Below, in pieces: positions 1 through 9,255 of a stretch of 64,000 bases of DNA. The notes below the pieces were generated by a model. That model did not search any database. It was not told the DNA's origin and saw only the letters and a program-made list of their open reading frames with translations. Location: the NCBI GenBank assembly GCA_965262665.1, contig CBDHFR010000003.1:434001-498000 (forward strand), given 5' to 3'. The stretch comes from CBDBND01 sp965262665. Lineage in GTDB: Bacteria; Pseudomonadota; Alphaproteobacteria; Rhodospirillales; Rhodospirillaceae. The position numbers were made by a program, and so were the translations under genes. Each line of letters begins with the position of its first letter. Within the stretch, counting starts at the first letter, position 1.

Positions 1-632
1 ACGAACTGACCATTTGCCCAGAGTCCTTCTTTTATGGACGTATCTGGATTGGTCAGCCGTCCTTGACCATTGGGCATGCCGTCTTTCCATTCTCCGTAAA
101 ACACACCGCCGTCGGGCAAGATGAAACGGCCTAGGCCGCCAGGCTTACCTTCGAACCAATCGCCGAAGTAGATTCCGCCGCTGGGATAAACAAACGTGCC
201 CTTGCCCTGTTTGTCGCCGTGATTGTAACCGCCGGCATAAGTGCCACCGTCATTGTACATAACGGTCCCGTGCCCGTGCTCCCGATCATCATGCAATCCA
301 ACGTATTTACCTCCGTTCGACCAAGCCCAAGGACCATTGGTTTGAGGTTCATCGCCACTCCACTCTATCGCGTACTTGGCACGGTTCACAAAAGTGTATA
401 CAGCGCGCCCCTTGCGTTCACCGTTTTGCCAATCGCCAACGAATTCACCACCGTTTGCGAGCTTCAATGTTCCATAGCCATGGCGCTTTCCGTCTTTCCA
501 CTGGCCGATGTATTGGGAGCCGTCATCATATTTCATGCGGCCCTGTCCATTAGTGCAATCACCGTCAACGCACTCAGCAAGGGCTGGATAACTGAATAGG
601 AATGCCAAAAGAAAGGGTGCGGTATATTTCAT
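1..632 (-). CDS. MORN-repeat exported protein (3' end outside window)
   Basis: The minus strand is open from an ATG at 632 to the window edge (210 codons, no stop), so the gene is partial. The first 19 residues (MKYTAPFLLAFLFSYPALA) look like a Sec signal peptide with cleavage after ALA. The mature part has about seven MORN-type repeats of roughly 23 residues with the core Y/F-x-G-x-W/Y-x-x-G-x-x-x-G-x-G, for example YIGQWKDGKRHGYG and YFGDWFEGKPGG. MORN repeats form elongated beta-hairpin surfaces used for membrane or protein contacts; a bacterial exported version has no assigned reaction. No clear ribosome binding site precedes the ATG. Open frames on the plus strand here are shadows. Confidence 0.85.
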   Translation of the reverse strand, partial: MKYTAPFLLAFLFSYPALAECVDGDCTNGQGRMKYDDGSQYIGQWKDGKRHGYGTLKLANGGEFVGDWQNGERKGRAVYTFVNRAKYAIEWSGDEPQTNGPWAWSNGGKYVGLHDDREHGHGTVMYNDGGTYAGGYNHGDKQGKGTFVYPSGGIYFGDWFEGKPGGLGRFILPDGGVFYGEWKDGMPNGQGRLTNPDTSIKEGLWANGQF

Positions 633-852
633 TTCAATATCTCGTAAGTTTAAGCTTGAAAGCAATCTGACTTACCATAGACCGAAATTGACATTACAGC
701 AGGCCAAAACAGCATTGTCATTGCGCAACCAGTAGGTCACTGGAGTCATAACTACTCCAACATTGGCTGTACCTCTAAATATCACTTAAAACTAAGCTGT
801 TGGGTGCAAGAGACTCACCACTTCATTGAGTACACGCTCACCACTCGAGCCA

Positions 853-1612
853 TTAGCGCTTGGATAAAGAAGATTGAAATTCGTTGCCTATTTTTAATGC
901 TGCATCGAAAAGTAAGGGCAAAATTTCTTTCTTGATTTGCGGTCCCTTTAGGGCGGATGAATAGTATCGCATGGCAAGACACGCAAATATTCGGTCACTA
1001 GAAAAGAGCGGCACCAAAATCACCGACCGGGATTTTTCGACGCGCTTGGCATACCCCGCTCTTCGCACATTCGCGAATTGCCGCGCCATACTGGTTTTGT
1101 TATTGAACACCGAATTGAAAGGCTTTTGACCGGCTTCGGTTGCCATTTCGATCAAGGTATCACGTTGATTCTCATCACAATAAGTTAGAAAAACCATTCC
1201 AGATGCACTACCTAATAGCGGTACCCGATGTCCCGTGCAAAACGGTTTTGCGACAAAGGACTCTCAAAGTCTGTATTCAAGCGAATGAGCATGAAAATTC
1301 CAGATGGAGTGGAAAGGGTTAGTGGCCAAACCAAATCCATTTCCTGAATGATTGGACGTGCAATATTGTCGACCCAAAGCTCGTCAGAGTATCCGTCGGC
1401 CAAAGTTCGGACCCTCAACTCTAACCAATATTGACCTGAGTTATTATCCCTTCGAATGAAGTTCGATTCTCGCAAGGCTTCCAATAACCGAAAAGCTGTT
1501 CCTCGCGTTAGCCTGTACCACGCGCTACTGCATTTGCATTTGAGCCGTTGTGCACATTGAGATATTCGAGAATCTTCAGACCGGGATTGAATGACTGTAC
1601 CGGCTGCGTCAC
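853..1612 (-). pseudogene. IclR-family transcriptional regulator, frameshifted twice
   Basis: Three overlapping minus-strand frames join into one IclR-type protein of about 250 residues. A GTG start at 1612 (GGAAAG about 10 nt upstream) reads VQSFNPGLKILEYLN and the winged-helix segment to about 1520. The frame then shifts into LTRGTAFRLLEALRESNFIRRD and the linker/effector domain to about 1215, then shifts again into PLLGSASGMVFLTYCDE and the rest of the effector domain. PLLGSASG after a GYR motif is typical of IclR effector domains. Both shifts fit the loss of one base (a C in a GGCC context near 1524, and one near 1216). IclR proteins usually control neighbouring catabolic operons; the original target is not identifiable. 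A consensus error cannot be excluded for either site. Confidence 0.75.
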
Positions 1613-1697
1613 AGAATGGCACTTTCCGTTGAGACCGCAATTAGCTCACTTTATGAGCTTTAAGCTGGCAAGAATCCAGTACGAGAGTAGTTTTTAG

Positions 1698-1793
1698 GGC
1701 ACTGTCAGAGTAAATCGCCTTGAGTTGAAAAGTAAGGTCTCCTAGCCTCCAGAGATGCATAATCCCTTCCGTTATTTCAACAGCTCGCCCGAG
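1698..1793 (+). mobile_element. IS6-family left-end fragment
   Basis: The fragment begins with the IS6 terminal sequence GGCACTGTCAGAGTAAA and includes the leader and the first codons of the transposase (MHNPFRYFNSSPE). It stops exactly where the next IS6 end begins at 1794. It is the remainder of a plus-oriented copy invaded or recombined with copy A. Confidence 0.8.
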
Positions 1794-2599
1794 GGCATTG
1801 TCAGACCAACTGGCCCGGAGCAGAAGAAACCATAATACAGGATCTTCAGGTAGCAAGTTGACGCCACTCGACCAGGGCAGTGGCTCGGGCTTGTTTGAAA
1901 ATATCGCGGCGGTTGAGATGGCGTTGGTGGTTGAAATGGTTGTGGATCGAAGCATGGACGGAGGCGAATTTCTGTAGGGTCTTGATGTCTCTGAACCGAG
2001 CCATCGCGCCTTCTCGTCGTCGGAACGGTTGGTTTGAATTTTCAGCTCGATTGTTGAGCCACTGACCACAAAGCTGGCGATCTTCGACTCCTATATCTTT
2101 CATAGCGGCGCCGTATGAACGAAGTCGGTCCGTGACAATCGAAGCTGGTCGGCCATAACGCTTCATAGCCCGTTTCAGCAGCCGTAGCGCAGCCCTGCGA
2201 TCCCGCCGTTTCGTGACATAGACCTCAAGGACTTCGCCTTCGTGATCAATAGCGCGCCATAGATAATGTGTCTTGCCGTTGATGCGGACGAACACTTCAT
2301 CAAGATGCCAGCGCCACAGCGAATAGGATCCATGACGAATGCGGCGTTTCTGGATCTCCGAAGAAAACAACGGACCAAAGCGGTTCCACCAGTACCGCAC
2401 CGTTTCGTAAGAGATGTCGATGCCCCGTCCGTAGAGGTAGATCTTCGACCTGTCTCAGGGACAGTGGAAATCTAACACACAGCATCACCGCGAGGCGGAT
2501 TACCTCGGGAGAGCTGTTGAAATAACGGAAGGGATTTTGCATGGTCTGAGGCTAGGGAAGCTTACTTCCTGGCTCAAGGCAATTTAGTCTGACAGTGCC
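1794..2599 (-). mobile_element. IS6-family element, copy A (806 bp)
   Basis: Terminal inverted repeats are GGCATTGTCAGACCAAC on the left and the complement of GGCACTGTCAGACTAAA on the right. The total length of 806 bp equals that of the intact copy at 6067-6872. The 8 bp on either side (CGCCCGAG and GTCGGAAA) do not match, so no target duplication remains. This suggests adjacent recombination rather than a simple insertion. Confidence 0.85.
1846..2542 (-). pseudogene. IS6-family transposase, frameshifted (copy A)
   Basis: The N-terminal part (MQNPFRYFNSSPEVIRLAV to RQVEDL) and the rest (RYWWNRFGPLF to WRQLAT) lie in different minus-strand frames. The break is around 2430-2450, where the segment coding HERGIDISYE is damaged. 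The DDE residues (HLDEVF, VTDRLRSY, NRAENSNQPF) are present in the downstream part, but no full-length protein can be made. Confidence 0.85.
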
Positions 2600-2861
2600 G
2601 TCGGAAACCATGTCGGTGTCACCTTAGGACTGTTACCGGTTTGACGATGACAATCGCATCAATAATTGACGGAAAGACCTTGGATAGCCAACTCAGAAAG
2701 ATCCGATCTAAGCGGGAAACCCGGACTCGACCCGAACGCTTGTGCCTCAAGACCGAGACCTGATGCCTCAGCACGATATTCTCTGCAGCAAACCGTTTCT
2801 GCGACTTGCCCTGAGATAAGATTACCAACACAAACAACGCAAGAAACTGGATCACCCGCAA
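2600..2861 (-). pseudogene. Integrase-core transposase, N-terminal fragment
   Basis: An 80-residue open frame contains AAENIVLRHQVSVLRHK, then RLDRIFLSWLSKVFPS and IVKPVTVLR. This resembles the N-terminal leader found before an rve integrase-core domain in widespread helix-turn-helix transposases. The reading frame stops where IS6 copy A begins, so the catalytic domain is missing. The family name within the IS3/IS481-like group is uncertain. Confidence 0.55.
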
Positions 2862-2991
2862 GGGGTTACAGTTGATCCGATCTCAGTTCAAGCGGACGAG
2901 GCTTGCGGAAGAGACAGCACGAAGATTGTTAACCGTAATATAACTATCTAATATCGCTATACATAAACCGTGCCCAAGGTTCGGCTGAATC

Positions 2992-3563
2992 ATGAAATCT
3001 CAGATTAAAATAGACTTCACCAGCGCGTTAGTCGTTGCGGCATATATCATGCTCGGCATCAGCCTAATCATAATCCCCGGAGCAAGCGGTGAAAGTGTCG
3101 AAGTAGCAACCGCTGAAGAAGAGCAACGTCTAAAACAGGTGTTCCCTGACGCAGATGTATTCTCGGCGAAAACTAGGAAACTGCCGCACCACAAGGCCTA
3201 TAGGACAAATCCCGATACTGGCGAAAAGACGTTGGTGGGGTTCGTATTTATTACTCGGGAGGTCGAACCCGACGAGTGGGCGTATTCCAGTGAAATTGAA
3301 GCGCTTGTCGGGTTAACAACAAATGGCATTATCACCAAAGTGATGATGATCGATCATTATGAGCCTATGGATATTTTTCAATCGACCCACCTGAGTTCGT
3401 CGAACAATTTGAGGGCAAGAGTATCCTCGATCCATTCGAAGAAGGACGCGATATTGACACGGTTTCGAGTGCAACTATCACGGTTGAAGGCGCCGCCCGT
3501 GTTATCCGGAAGAGCGCCCGGCAGATTGCCCGCCAACATCTACTCGAACAGAACAAAAATTGA
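2992..3563 (+). pseudogene. FMN-binding domain protein (RnfG/NosR-like), frameshifted
   Basis: The ATG at 2992 gives an N-terminal hydrophobic segment (about residues 10-30) and the start of an FMN-binding domain up to DHYEPM near 3369. The frame then needs a shift to continue as YFSIDPPEFVEQFEG, GRDIDTVSSATITVEGAARVI and a stop at 3561-3563. The SSAT motif is where RnfG/NosR-type domains attach FMN covalently to Thr. One missing G in ATGGGATA (now ATGGATA) explains the break. The unshifted frame runs on to 3618 with unrelated residues. If intact, this would be a small membrane-anchored periplasmic flavoprotein of about 190 residues. Neighbours do not suggest a redox partner. Confidence 0.75.
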
Positions 3564-3720
3564 TTATGAGAGGATTGGGCAGCGCAGAGTACACTTTAGC
3601 TCTTCTGTGCTTTTCTGATTTTACTTTCGGTATTGGTACAAACAACTCATGCCCTTAAACATGTAGTAATCACACCGAAGCATGAAAAAGCCGCACAACA
3701 TAATTGGGAGGGACACAATT

Positions 3721-5040
3721 ATGGGGTTGAACGGAATTCGACTTTGCACGGGTATAATAGCGCTGACGCTCGCCCTCACTGGCGAAATCGATCCGGTGGC
3801 CGCGCAAGTGGGATACGGCGCAAATCCGTAATTGCCCCCGCCGGACGAAAGTTTGATTCCGGTGGTTAAAGTATCCAAGGCTGTTGGCTGGAAACCGGGC
3901 AGCAAGCCGATCGCCGCAGCCGGTTTGCAAGTGTCTCTGTACGCATCCGGTTTCGATCACCCGCGTTGGCTCTATATGCTGCCGAACGGTGATGTCCTAG
4001 TGGCGGAAAGCAACTCGCCGCCGCCGGAGGCAGCTGCGCCAAGGCGCAGCATACGTTCATGGGTACGGCGCTTTCTGATGGGCCGAGTTGGTGCCGGGGT
4101 GCCCAGCGCCAACCGAATCAGCTTACTGCGCGACGCCGACGGAGATGGAGTTGCCGAGACCAAGACGACCTTCATCGAGGGGCTGTTCTCGCCTATTGGC
4201 ATGGCTCTGGTGGGTTCGGACTTCTACGTCGGCAACGCAAATGCGCTGATGCGCTTTTCCTATACTGAGGGCGCGACGTCCATCACCGAGCCCGGCATCA
4301 AGGTCACTGATCTACCCGGGGGGCCGCTCTACGGGCATTGGACCAGGAACATCATCGCCAGTAAGGATGGTACCAAAATCTATGTGGCGGTCGGATCCAC
4401 CGGTAACATCGCTGAAAACGGTTATGACAAAGAGACCAACCGCGCAAACATTCTGGAAGTCAATCGCACCACTGGGCAGTTTCGTGTATTCGCATCCGGT
4501 TTGCGCAATCCGACCGGGCTTGCCTGGGAGCCGGTCACCGGCATGCTGTGGACAGCTGTCAACGAGCGCGATGAACTCGGAAACGACCTGGTGCCCGACT
4601 ACATGACTTCTGTGAAAGAGGGCGCTTTCTACGGCTGGCCATTTAGCTACTTTGGCCAAAACATCGACGAACGGGTCCAGCCCCAGCGTCCCGACCTGGT
4701 CGCCAGAGCAATCCCACCCGACTACGCTCTCGGCGCTCATACCGCTTCGCTTGGCATCCACTTCTACCAGGGTTCTCTATTACCGGCTGAGTACCGAGGC
4801 GGCATTTTTGTCGCCCAGCATGGGTCGTGGAATCGTAACCCTCAGGCTGGCTACAAGGTGATTTATGTCGCCTTCGATAACGGTAAACCAGTTGGTATGC
4901 CCAAGGATATTCTGACTGGCTTCCTTAATGATGAGGGTGAAGCCCAAGGCCGCCCGGTCAGCGTGATCGAAGACAAGACGGGTGCGGTGTTGGTTTCCGA
5001 TGATGTCGGCAACGTCATCTGGCGCGTGACGCCGATGTAA
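3721..5040 (+). pseudogene. Sorbosone dehydrogenase-like (PQQ-type beta-propeller) with internal TAA
   Basis: An ATG at 3721, ten bases after GGGAGG, begins a signal peptide (about residues 1-30, ending near VAAQ). The frame then has TAA at 3829-3831 exactly where relatives read Gln in an NPQLPPPD motif. It is then open to 5040: PPPDESLIPVVKVSKAVGW, LPNGDVLVAE, SANRISLLRDADGDGVAE and DVGNVIWRV, matching the sorbosone/soluble glucose dehydrogenase propeller family. CAA to TAA is a single transition. The part after the stop has a TTG at 3832 that could allow re-initiation, but the product would lack the export signal. The family oxidises aldoses or sorbosone with PQQ in the periplasm; the substrate is unknown here. 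The gene converges on the next with an 8-bp gap. Confidence 0.75.
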
Positions 5041-5048
5041 GGTTCAAG

Positions 5049-6026
5049 CTACGTCAGCGGAATCAGTGCGATCGCGTTATGGGGGTTCATCGGGATAACC
5101 AGCTGGTTGGCGTCTGAGTCGAAACACATCGACGCGGCAGACGGAATGCCGCTGGCAATCATCTCGGCGGGCTGCCCTGGCCGGATACGCGATACGCCGC
5201 CAAACCGCACGCTGCTGATGTATTTGGTGCCGTCCGTCATGATAACCAAGCCGTCATTGCCGGCTTGGACGGCCTTCTCGGTCTTTACCAACTCACCTTC
5301 AGGCGAGAAGGTCAGTACGTCATTATTGCCAACATTGACTACTACGATATTGCCGTCGTTATCCATGGCGATGCCGTTCGGTCGGAATAACGGAGCCCCC
5401 ACGAGAAATTCGCTGACCTCACCACCGGGCATAAACTTATAAACTTTCCAGGTCGTTGGATCAGGCGTCTCTCCGCCGGCACCGGTTTGGGTGCCGTAGA
5501 TCGTACCATCCTCGGCGATCGCAAGGTCGTTTAGGAAAGTCGATTCCGGATTGCGGATTACTCCGGCCGGCGCACCCGAATTCATGTCGAACTTGCGGAT
5601 CACTGCGACCCTCGGCTCAGCTGAACTTGTTCCGCCGTCGACATCGGCAATATATAAAATGCCATTGTGGATGTCGCTGCCCAGGGGATCGTTGAGTGTG
5701 AGGCCGTTCCGGTTAACGCCAATCCAGCGCGAGGTATGGACGGAGCCGTCATGATTAATTAACGAAACGTAACCGTCATTGGGAATTTCATTCTGACGAG
5801 CGCCCCGGTTGGGCACGACGACCAATCCGCGTGTCGCATCGTAAGAACAACTTTCAGCGAAGTTGAACGCGCCATATACCGTGACGTTGCTTGACATCGG
5901 TGTATAGGCACCGTCAACGACCACGCCGAGGGGTTGGCCAGCCGTAAAGGGTTGGTTTGCCGGCAATTGTGCATATGCATTTTGGCTAGCCAACAGCATG
6001 GTGACCATGAAGAACTTGCGAATCAT
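5049..6026 (-). CDS. Exported SMP-30/gluconolactonase-like beta-propeller
   Basis: The protein begins MIRKFFMVTMLLASQNAYAQ, a signal peptide, then about 300 residues of six-bladed propeller repeats with NDLAIAEDGTIYGTQ, RPNGIAMDNDGNIVV and NDGLVIMTDGTKYISS. This pattern is typical of the SMP-30/LRE lactonase group, whose members bind Ca and hydrolyse sugar lactones. The ATG at 6026 is preferred over the upstream TTG because GGAG lies six bases before it. It faces the broken sorbosone dehydrogenase gene, and an oxidase plus lactonase pairing makes chemical sense, although the two are convergent and not in an operon. Intact. Confidence 0.75.
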   Translation of the reverse strand: MIRKFFMVTMLLASQNAYAQLPANQPFTAGQPLGVVVDGAYTPMSSNVTVYGAFNFAESCSYDATRGLVVVPNRGARQNEIPNDGYVSLINHDGSVHTSRWIGVNRNGLTLNDPLGSDIHNGILYIADVDGGTSSAEPRVAVIRKFDMNSGAPAGVIRNPESTFLNDLAIAEDGTIYGTQTGAGGETPDPTTWKVYKFMPGGEVSEFLVGAPLFRPNGIAMDNDGNIVVVNVGNNDVLTFSPEGELVKTEKAVQAGNDGLVIMTDGTKYISSVRFGGVSRIRPGQPAEMIASGIPSAASMCFDSDANQLVIPMNPHNAIALIPLT

Positions 6027-6066
6027 GAGCCTCTCCAATTCCTAAATGTATCTCAGCCTAATTTGA

Positions 6067-6872
6067 GGCGTTGTCAGACTAAATCGTCTTGAGTTGAAAA
6101 GTAAGCTCTCCTAGCCTCGGGTAATGAAAAATCCCTTCCGGTATTTCAACAGCTCGCCTGAGATCATCCGTAACGTTGTGATGCTTTATGTCCGTTATCC
6201 GCTGTCGTTGCGTCAGGTCGAAGATCTTCTGTTCGAACGCGGCATCGACATTTGCCATGAAACCGTGCGGTACTGGTGGAACCGCTTTGGCCCGTTGTTT
6301 GCGGCCGAGATCCGGAAGAGGCGGATAGTCCGGCGTAACTGGTCGAATTGGCGCTGGCATCTTGACGAGGTGTTCGTACGGATCAACGGCGAGACATGTT
6401 ATCTATGGAGGGCCGTTGACCATGAAGGGGAAGTGCTTGAGGTCTATGTCACCAAACGCCGGGACCGCGAAGCCGCGCTTGAGTTCCTTAAACGTGCAAT
6501 GAGGCGTTATGGCCGACCGGCTATGATCGTCACTGACAGGCTAAAGTCATACCGGGCTGCGATGAAGGTGATCGGCAACGAGAGCCGCCAAGAGATCAAG
6601 CGTTGGCTCAACAATCGAGCCGAAAATTCACACCAACCGTTCCGCCGACGAGAAGGCGCGATGGCTCGGTTCAGAGACATCAAGACCCTACAGAAATTCG
6701 CCTCTGTCCACGCTTCGATCTACAACCACTTCAACCACCAACGCCATCTCAACCGCAGAGACATTTTCAAACAAGCTCGAGCCGCTGCCCTCGTCGAGTG
6801 GCAGCAACTTGCTACCTGAAATTACTCGAATTACGGCTTCTTCTACTCAGCGCCAGTTAGTCTGACAATGCC
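6067..6872 (+). mobile_element. IS6-family element, copy B (806 bp, intact)
   Basis: The left end GGCGTTGTCAGACTAAA and the right end (complement of GGCATTGTCAGACTAAC) bound one full-length transposase gene. Flanking octamers (TAATTTGA and CCCCAGGC) differ, so there is no target duplication. Together with the decapitated gene to its right, this indicates that the copy sits at a deletion or rearrangement junction. Confidence 0.9.
6124..6819 (+). CDS. IS6-family transposase (intact copy)
   Basis: 231 residues: an N-terminal helix-turn-helix (LSLRQVEDLLFERGIDICHE) then a DDE domain with RWHLDEVFVRING, VTDRLKSYRAAMK and NRAENSHQPFRRREG supplying Asp, Asp and Glu. The length fits IS6/IS26-type enzymes, which move by replicative transposition and promote deletions and cointegrates. 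This is the only IS6 copy in the window with an unbroken transposase and both ends, so it could mobilise the others. Confidence 0.92.
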   Translation: MKNPFRYFNSSPEIIRNVVMLYVRYPLSLRQVEDLLFERGIDICHETVRYWWNRFGPLFAAEIRKRRIVRRNWSNWRWHLDEVFVRINGETCYLWRAVDHEGEVLEVYVTKRRDREAALEFLKRAMRRYGRPAMIVTDRLKSYRAAMKVIGNESRQEIKRWLNNRAENSHQPFRRREGAMARFRDIKTLQKFASVHASIYNHFNHQRHLNRRDIFKQARAAALVEWQQLAT

Positions 6873-7601
6873 CCCCAGGCCAATCCTGTTGTAGAGCCGG
6901 AAATCAGCCTTCTGCTTCCTCCCGGCGTCAGCCTGCATGCATCGCGTTTGACGGGAACCCACCCCGAGTCCAGGGACAAACTCATTGAGTACTTCACGAA
7001 TCTTCAACATACGTTGGAACGTTTTGACACCTTTAAGCCGGATGCCTTCGGATTTGCCTGCACAAGTTCGTCCTATTTAGTCGATGCCGATGAAGAGCGG
7101 CGGACATTTGACTCTCTTCAGGAGCGGTTTGGTTATCCGATCATCTCTTGTTGCCGGGCCATTCTCGACGGACTGCGGCATGTGGACGCCCAATCCATCT
7201 GCTTGATCTGCCCCTATCCAGACTGGCTTATGATGGAATCGGCCCGGTATTGGAAACGTAACGGGTTGAAAGTTTTAGCCACCCACTCCGCCAACCCCAA
7301 TGCGTCGGATACTCGTGAAGTCTATGACCTCGATGTGGGCGCGTTCGTCCAACAGATGCTGCATCTGGTTTCAGACACGGAGGCTGATGTCATCCTGATT
7401 GCGGGGACAGGACTACCGTCTTTGGCCGCCATCAGAGATATGAGCGCCGCAACCGGTAAGACCATACTGTCTTCCAATTTGTGCTTGGCTTGGCGGCTGC
7501 TGACTGAAGTTGGGTTGTCACCTGATCACAATGGAGAAAACCCGAGCTTTCCTCTGCTCGACGGCTGGCAACAGAGGCTGGACGCTCCTTCCAGTGATTA
7601 A
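6873..7601 (+). pseudogene. Asp/Glu racemase superfamily (AMDase/maleate isomerase-like), 5' truncated
   Basis: The frame is open directly from the IS6 end: QANPVVEPEISLLLPPGVSLHASRL, then a 217-residue body with FACTSSSYLVDADEE and ISCCRAILDGL. NPVVEPE followed by LLPPGVS is typical of arylmalonate decarboxylase/maleate cis-trans isomerase proteins, and the CTSSS segment holds the usual first catalytic Cys. Only the first 10-15 residues are missing, removed with the start codon at the IS6 junction. The TTG at 6948 is a poor alternative start. It opens a block with an SDR, a solute-binding protein and a ThDP enzyme, suggesting uptake and breakdown of a small dicarboxylate or keto acid (inference). 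Confidence 0.75.
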
Positions 7602-7771
7602 ACACCGATGGCGATTGAGCCTATAGTGGAGTTGCAATGGAAAAGCGTGTTGTGATCACTGGTGGCAATCGTGGAATCGGTCTTGAGTTCGCTCGTCAAT
7701 ACTTGATGGATGGATGGCAAGTCGTGGCAACCACACGCTCTCTCGACTATGCTCAGGCGTTGCGAGCCTTA

Positions 7772-8678
7772 GAGGCCGTTTCGAAAGGGGTTGAGTGGCC
7801 GGTGTCGATGTGATTCCAGGAAGGTTGCTGAAACCGATCTGGAGCCGCCATGTGGACGCCGACCACCCGAGAGCAGCATAGCCGCAAGGCGCTGCGTTAT
7901 CAGACTGATTTGACCGCTGCGGAGTGGGTTGTGATCGAGCCTCATTTGCCTCCGGCTCATGGCACGGGACGGCCCCGGTCATGGCCGATGCGAGAGATCG
8001 TCAACGGCATTTTCTACGTGATGCGGGCTGGCTGCCCTTGGCGCTTGCTGCCAAGCGATTTACCACCGTGGGGCACGATCTATCGCTGGTTCGCTAAGTT
8101 CCGCGACGACGGCCTCCTTGAGAAGATCAACCACTTTCTGGTCATGGCCGATCGCGAGCGGGTCGGACGCGAGGCCAGCCCGAGCGGCGCGATTATCGAC
8201 AGCCAGAGCGTCAAGACGACCGAGGCTGGTGGCCCCCGCGGCTACGATGCGGGCAAGAAGATCAAGGGGCGCAAGCGCCACGCGCTGGTCGACACCGACG
8301 GGCGCGGCCTCGTGCTCGAGGCGCATCCGGCGAGTATCCAGGACCGCGATGGTGGCGGGCCGCTGCTGTGCGCCTCACGCGGCTCGTTTCCGTTCATCGA
8401 GAAGGTCTTTGCCGACAGCGGCTACGCCGGCGAGAAGGTCGCCACGGCCACCATGATCGCCGTCGAGATCGTGCGCAAAAGCCCCGATCAGGTCGGCTTC
8501 GCCGTCCAACCGCGCCGCTGGGTCGTGGAGCGCTTCTTCGCCTGGATCAACCGCAACCGGCGACTGGCAAAGGACTTCGAGGCCACCATCGCCTCGGCCC
8601 GCGCCTTCCTCTACGCCGCCTCCGTCATGCTCCTCGTCCGCAGATTGGCCCGAGCCGCATGACTTTCGAAACCGACTC
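7772..8678 (+). mobile_element. IS5-family element, copy 1 (907 bp)
   Basis: Ends are GAGGCCGTTTCGAAAG on the left and the complement GAGTCGGTTTCGAAAG on the right. Length is identical in all three copies (also 33377-34283 and 59859-60765). Flanks are TTA on the left and TAA on the right, both of TNA type but not identical. It disrupts an SDR gene. Confidence 0.9.
7850..8662 (+). CDS. IS5-family transposase (copy 1)
   Basis: 270 residues, unbroken. An N-terminal DUF4096-type region (LPPAHGTGRPRSWPMREIV, GCPWRLLPSDLPPW) is followed by the DDE domain with IIDSQSVKTTEAGG, FADSGYAGEK and VVERFFAWINRNRRL. Codon use is more GC-rich than that of neighbours. Copies 1 and 2 appear identical; copy 3 differs by one Ala-to-Asp change and at least one silent base, which indicates recent activity. 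Confidence 0.93.
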   Translation: MWTPTTREQHSRKALRYQTDLTAAEWVVIEPHLPPAHGTGRPRSWPMREIVNGIFYVMRAGCPWRLLPSDLPPWGTIYRWFAKFRDDGLLEKINHFLVMADRERVGREASPSGAIIDSQSVKTTEAGGPRGYDAGKKIKGRKRHALVDTDGRGLVLEAHPASIQDRDGGGPLLCASRGSFPFIEKVFADSGYAGEKVATATMIAVEIVRKSPDQVGFAVQPRRWVVERFFAWINRNRRLAKDFEATIASARAFLYAASVMLLVRRLARAA

Positions 8679-9255
8679 TAAGGCGATGAACACCAGAATT
8701 ATTTGCACATTCATCCTTTGGATATAACCGAAGCAGGTTCAATCTCTGCGTTCGCCGAGTTGTTTACCGACGTTCCCATTGACGTACTCATCAATAACGC
8801 CGGTGGACTGGGGCCGCACCCCAACCGACGAGGATTTGTTGGCAATGACCTTTGGCCGTTTAGATTATGGTCTATGGATTGACTTGTTTCTGCTTAATGC
8901 TGTGGGTGCCGTTCGTCTCACAGAGTCGCTGATCGATAGTGTTGGTGCATCGGATGACAAAAAAGGTGGTGTTTATCTCGAGCACGGCCGGATTGATCTT
9001 GGAAGGTGGTCATCCGGCGCTTGCATACGGCACCAGCAAGGCCGCCCTCAACAAGGCCGCCGCTCTGATGGCCGCAGACCTGAAGAAACAGGGTATTTCC
9101 GTCATGTGTTTGTGTCCGGGCCGGGTAAAGACCCGCATGGGCATCGGTGCGGACATTGAACCGGGGGACAGTGTGTCCGGTATGCGCAAACGTATAGACG
9201 AGCTTTCCATCAATCAGACGGGCCGGTTTGCACGCTTCAACGGTGAGGCGATCCC